Positions 42,730 to 44,975 of a DNA stretch of 44,975 nt are shown piece after piece. The position numbers were made by a program, and so were the translations under genes. Position 1 is the first letter of the stretch. The number at the start of each line of letters is the position of its first letter. The notes beneath the pieces are model-generated. The model worked only from the letters and a program-made list of their open reading frames with translations, was not told the DNA's origin and ran no database searches. Source of the DNA: an uncultured Prevotella sp. (GTDB taxonomy: Bacteria > Bacteroidota > Bacteroidia > Bacteroidales > Bacteroidaceae). The stretch covers positions 1 through 44,975 of the forward strand of contig CAKQXI010000005.1 in the NCBI GenBank assembly GCA_934281565.1, read 5' to 3'.

Positions 42730-43138
42730 CATTTCATAGATTGCTGACAATGAGTTGTTAGCGTTAATCTGTGGTTTGGTTCTATTTATGAGATTTGACG
42801 TTTACGAACGTTTGCTTCTGGCACACACCGAAACTTAGGAACTTTCAGACACTGTTCAGAGGGAGATTTGTAGTAGACGTCTACAATACGTGTATATATA
42901 CACGGCACAAGTATACCCTTTCAAGGAGGGGTATACTATGTGCTATATACATATACCTCGTTGGCGTAGGCGTATTCTTTTACTCTGTCCTTTATAGTGT
43001 GGGTTTCCTAAGACCTCTGTGTGCAAGGACAACTAAAGTAACAAGAACTCCTACGCCAATTTCTTGTGAATAGATTGAGCCTATTTTAATAATCATCTGC
43101 TTTTGGGAGTTCGGCGGAACATAAATAGCTATCAAGCA
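42730..43138 (+). promoter_or_regulatory. Long structured 5' leader of the fimbrillin-like gene
   Basis: Between promoter and ATG lie GTAGACGTCTAC (42873-42884), CGTGTATATATACACG (42889-42904) and the hairpin GTATACCC/GGGTATAC (42911-42918 with 42929-42936). Then comes a nested stem: TTGGCGTAGG (42961-42970) with CCTACGCCAA (43050-43059), enclosing TGTCCTT (42986-42992) with AAGGACA (43025-43031). A 92-codon open frame across this region lacks an ATG and is not called as a gene. The leader may be regulatory RNA; the ligand or partner is unknown. Confidence 0.5.
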
Positions 43139-44935
43139 ATGATATACATTAAAAGGAAAAGTACAAGTTTATTGTTGGCATTGGCATCTTTATCAGTAGT
43201 ATCATCATCCTTAGTGTCATGTTCTGAAAGTGAGGGAATGTCAAGCATCACTCTCTCCGACAAGAAGATTTCTTTCACGACGACAGAAATAGATGGTTGG
43301 ACTTCTAATTCTGGCAGCAGTAATGATGAAAGCTCTCGTGCAATCAGTACCATTGGAGATTATCATCCATTAATTGTAAAGAGTGACTTGGGGAAACCTT
43401 CGTATCTTCATCCTGTGGAGCAAGTGGGTACTTATTTCTATAATGACAAGGACGAGCTGGTTACTCATGCTGGCATTCCTCTGTCTGAAATAGACAATCA
43501 GAATAGCATATCCACCAGAGGAACCAAAGTAACGAGTATAGGCAATGAAATCTTTGTTAGTTCTGTTTTTAAGAAAAAAGATAATGTTGAAGCAGAGTTC
43601 TTTCCTTTTGAAAAGGCAACAAGGAGTGGCAATACTTGGCATACTTCCAATGATAAGTATTGGCCAACCGATGCTACCTTATCATTCTATGCTTATGCCC
43701 CAACTAATGCCAGTATGCTGTCTGAAAGCGGCAGTGGACTGTCGAAAGACAGGACAGTTCACTATGTAGCAGGGACAGGAGATGACATTAAGTCACAACC
43801 AGACTTCATTGTAGCAAAGAGTGAGAACAACAGTCGTTCTGCCACTGAGGCTGCAAGTGCCGTAGATTTGCAGTTCTCCCATGCTTTGACTGCTATCACA
43901 TTTTCCGTTGGCAATGATATGGTCTTAGGAACTGTCAAGAGCGTGGCTATTCGCAATGTCAAGGGAAAGGGAGATTATGATATATCTACTGGTCAATGGA
44001 CATTAAGTTCCGACTTGTCCGATTATGAAATACCTTTAGGTGCTGATAGCAATGGTATTGGCATAGAAACAGGTGTGGCAAAGGCATTGACAACCGACCC
44101 TTTAACTCTTATGATGATACCGCAGAAGTTTGATGCCAACAGTACGACCAAAGTTGAAATAGTATTCAACAATGGTGTTAGTGACCGTACACTCTCCGCT
44201 GAATTAAAAGGTACAGAATGGCAAGCTGGGCATACGATTAATTATAAACTCTCTGCCAGTGCCATCACTACACTTAACTTAGGCGATGTCACATTCCCTA
44301 CTTCATGGAGTAGCAATATCAATGCAACAGCTACCAATAAGCTAAAGTCTGCTTATGCCAATGGTGACAAGATTGGTCTATTTGTGGTAGATGAGAACAA
44401 GAAAGTAAAGAATGCGAATATTGCCATTACTTATAATGGTACATCATGGTCTTTACCAAGTGGCGAAACTTATAAGTTCTCACCCCAGTACACTTACTTC
44501 GCTTATTATCCTTATCAGTCCAGTTTGACAGATTTGCCTACTGTAAATGCAACAGTAGATGTAAGCAATGCAACAACATTCTTCAGCAATGCCATCAGTA
44601 CTTGGGAAACCAGCAAGTTAGCTTCCGACCAAAGTACACTTGCTAAACTCAATGCTTGTGACTTACAGATAGGCAAGGCTACATTCGACAACACTGCCAG
44701 CAAGATAAACTTTACAAATATGGCTCATGCCATGGGACTTGCTGATATGACAAGAGAGACCAAGACTTTGCCACATAGATATACATTGAGTGGTTACACC
44801 AGCTATACATGGACAAATGGCTCTACAACAGTAACGGCAAGCAACAGCTTGAAAGATAGCCGTAAACTCTATGATATTACTTCCGATAGAGGTGTAATGA
44901 TACAGGGCAGACGCATTAAATATTTCACTTATTAA
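43139..44935 (+). CDS. Fimbrillin-family lipoprotein (Mfa-like)
   Basis: 598 residues from the ATG at 43139, which places a lipoprotein signal at the start (LLLALASLSVVSSSLVSC, lipidated Cys at about residue 28). The longer frame from 43103 uses a TTG and is rejected. Two fimbrillin-like modules are visible: one with WPTDATLSFYAYAPT (about 180-195) and LQFSHALTAITFSVGNDM (about 240-258), and one with NKLKSAYANGDKIGLFVVDE and YKFSPQYTYFAYYPYQ (about 400-465). Such proteins form surface fimbriae or adhesins after lipid export and cleavage. No other fimbrial genes lie in the remaining 40 bp, but a cluster may continue beyond the window. The ending (QGRRIKYFTY) is unlike a typical fimbrillin C-terminus, so truncation is possible. 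Confidence 0.8.
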   Translation: MIYIKRKSTSLLLALASLSVVSSSLVSCSESEGMSSITLSDKKISFTTTEIDGWTSNSGSSNDESSRAISTIGDYHPLIVKSDLGKPSYLHPVEQVGTYFYNDKDELVTHAGIPLSEIDNQNSISTRGTKVTSIGNEIFVSSVFKKKDNVEAEFFPFEKATRSGNTWHTSNDKYWPTDATLSFYAYAPTNASMLSESGSGLSKDRTVHYVAGTGDDIKSQPDFIVAKSENNSRSATEAASAVDLQFSHALTAITFSVGNDMVLGTVKSVAIRNVKGKGDYDISTGQWTLSSDLSDYEIPLGADSNGIGIETGVAKALTTDPLTLMMIPQKFDANSTTKVEIVFNNGVSDRTLSAELKGTEWQAGHTINYKLSASAITTLNLGDVTFPTSWSSNINATATNKLKSAYANGDKIGLFVVDENKKVKNANIAITYNGTSWSLPSGETYKFSPQYTYFAYYPYQSSLTDLPTVNATVDVSNATTFFSNAISTWETSKLASDQSTLAKLNACDLQIGKATFDNTASKINFTNMAHAMGLADMTRETKTLPHRYTLSGYTSYTWTNGSTTVTASNSLKDSRKLYDITSDRGVMIQGRRIKYFTY

Positions 44936-44975
44936 CATATGTGTTGTATTATTATAACTTATTGAATATTAACAT

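Noticed and set aside
42795..43073. 92-codon open frame in the fimbrillin leader
   Set aside because: It starts with TTG, has no internal ATG near the start and no ribosome-binding features, and runs through palindromes and paired stems. Its sequence is better explained by RNA structure.

Overview
The window looks like the chromosome of a Bacteroidales bacterium, most likely of the Prevotella/Segatella type. The evidence is a SusC/SusD pair, a fimbrillin-like lipoprotein, Bacteroidetes AAA-ATPase/PD-(D/E)XK genes, a type II glutaminyl cyclase-like M28 enzyme, and many promoters of the Bacteroidetes form TTTG-N19/20-TAnnTTTG in place of sigma70 boxes. Shine-Dalgarno sequences are largely absent. 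No rRNA, tRNA or CRISPR array was seen.

Layout. (1) 1-2040: relic of an IS630-type transposase and an AAA-ATPase/PD-(D/E)XK protein on the minus strand. (2) 2150-9492, plus: a nutrient-uptake operon made of a promoter, a 59-codon leader ORF very rich in Cys and Met, a periplasmic binding protein, SusC, SusD and an AbgB-like M20 amidohydrolase. (3) 9504-9888: a foldback element with 115-bp arms between convergent genes. (4) 9926-17027: an AT-rich accessory patch with a membrane protein, a decayed small gene, a DUF1848 protein carrying a radical-SAM CX3CX2C signature, and a 1646-residue protein joining a NERD-like domain, a PD-(D/E)XK nuclease, a UPF1/Dna2-type helicase and a C-terminal methyltransferase. 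(5) 17.2-24.7 kb: envelope glycan and lipid A genes, namely two GT2 enzymes on plus, then on minus msbA, an LpxL-type acyltransferase, a GT11 fucosyltransferase and a membrane glycosyltransferase split at a run of eight G. (6) 24.7-28.2 kb, minus: miaB, a PAP2 phosphatase and an extended SDR. (7) 28.2-30.3 kb: a DUF4143 ATPase behind four 22-bp-spaced repeats, and the relic of another ATPase. (8) 30.3-36.8 kb: LtaS-like sulfatase-fold transferase, GT87, GT4 and a helix-hairpin-helix outer-membrane protein. (9) 36.9-41 kb: DUF4294 protein, then a minus-strand unit lrp-like / C26-M19 fusion / M28 glutaminyl cyclase-like enzyme that suggests peptide use. (10) 41-45 kb: a second AAA-ATPase/PD-(D/E)XK gene, then a fimbrillin-like lipoprotein behind a ~410-nt structured leader.

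The two most notable systems are the sulfur-amino-acid-rich leader peptide in front of the SusCD/M20 operon, read here as a candidate Cys/Met-responsive attenuator, and the helicase-nuclease-methyltransferase fusion paired with a radical-SAM-like DUF1848 protein, read as a candidate defence or nucleic-acid-processing system. Both functional readings are inference. The window also holds two ATPase genes of different families that have each lost their middle and kept both ends.
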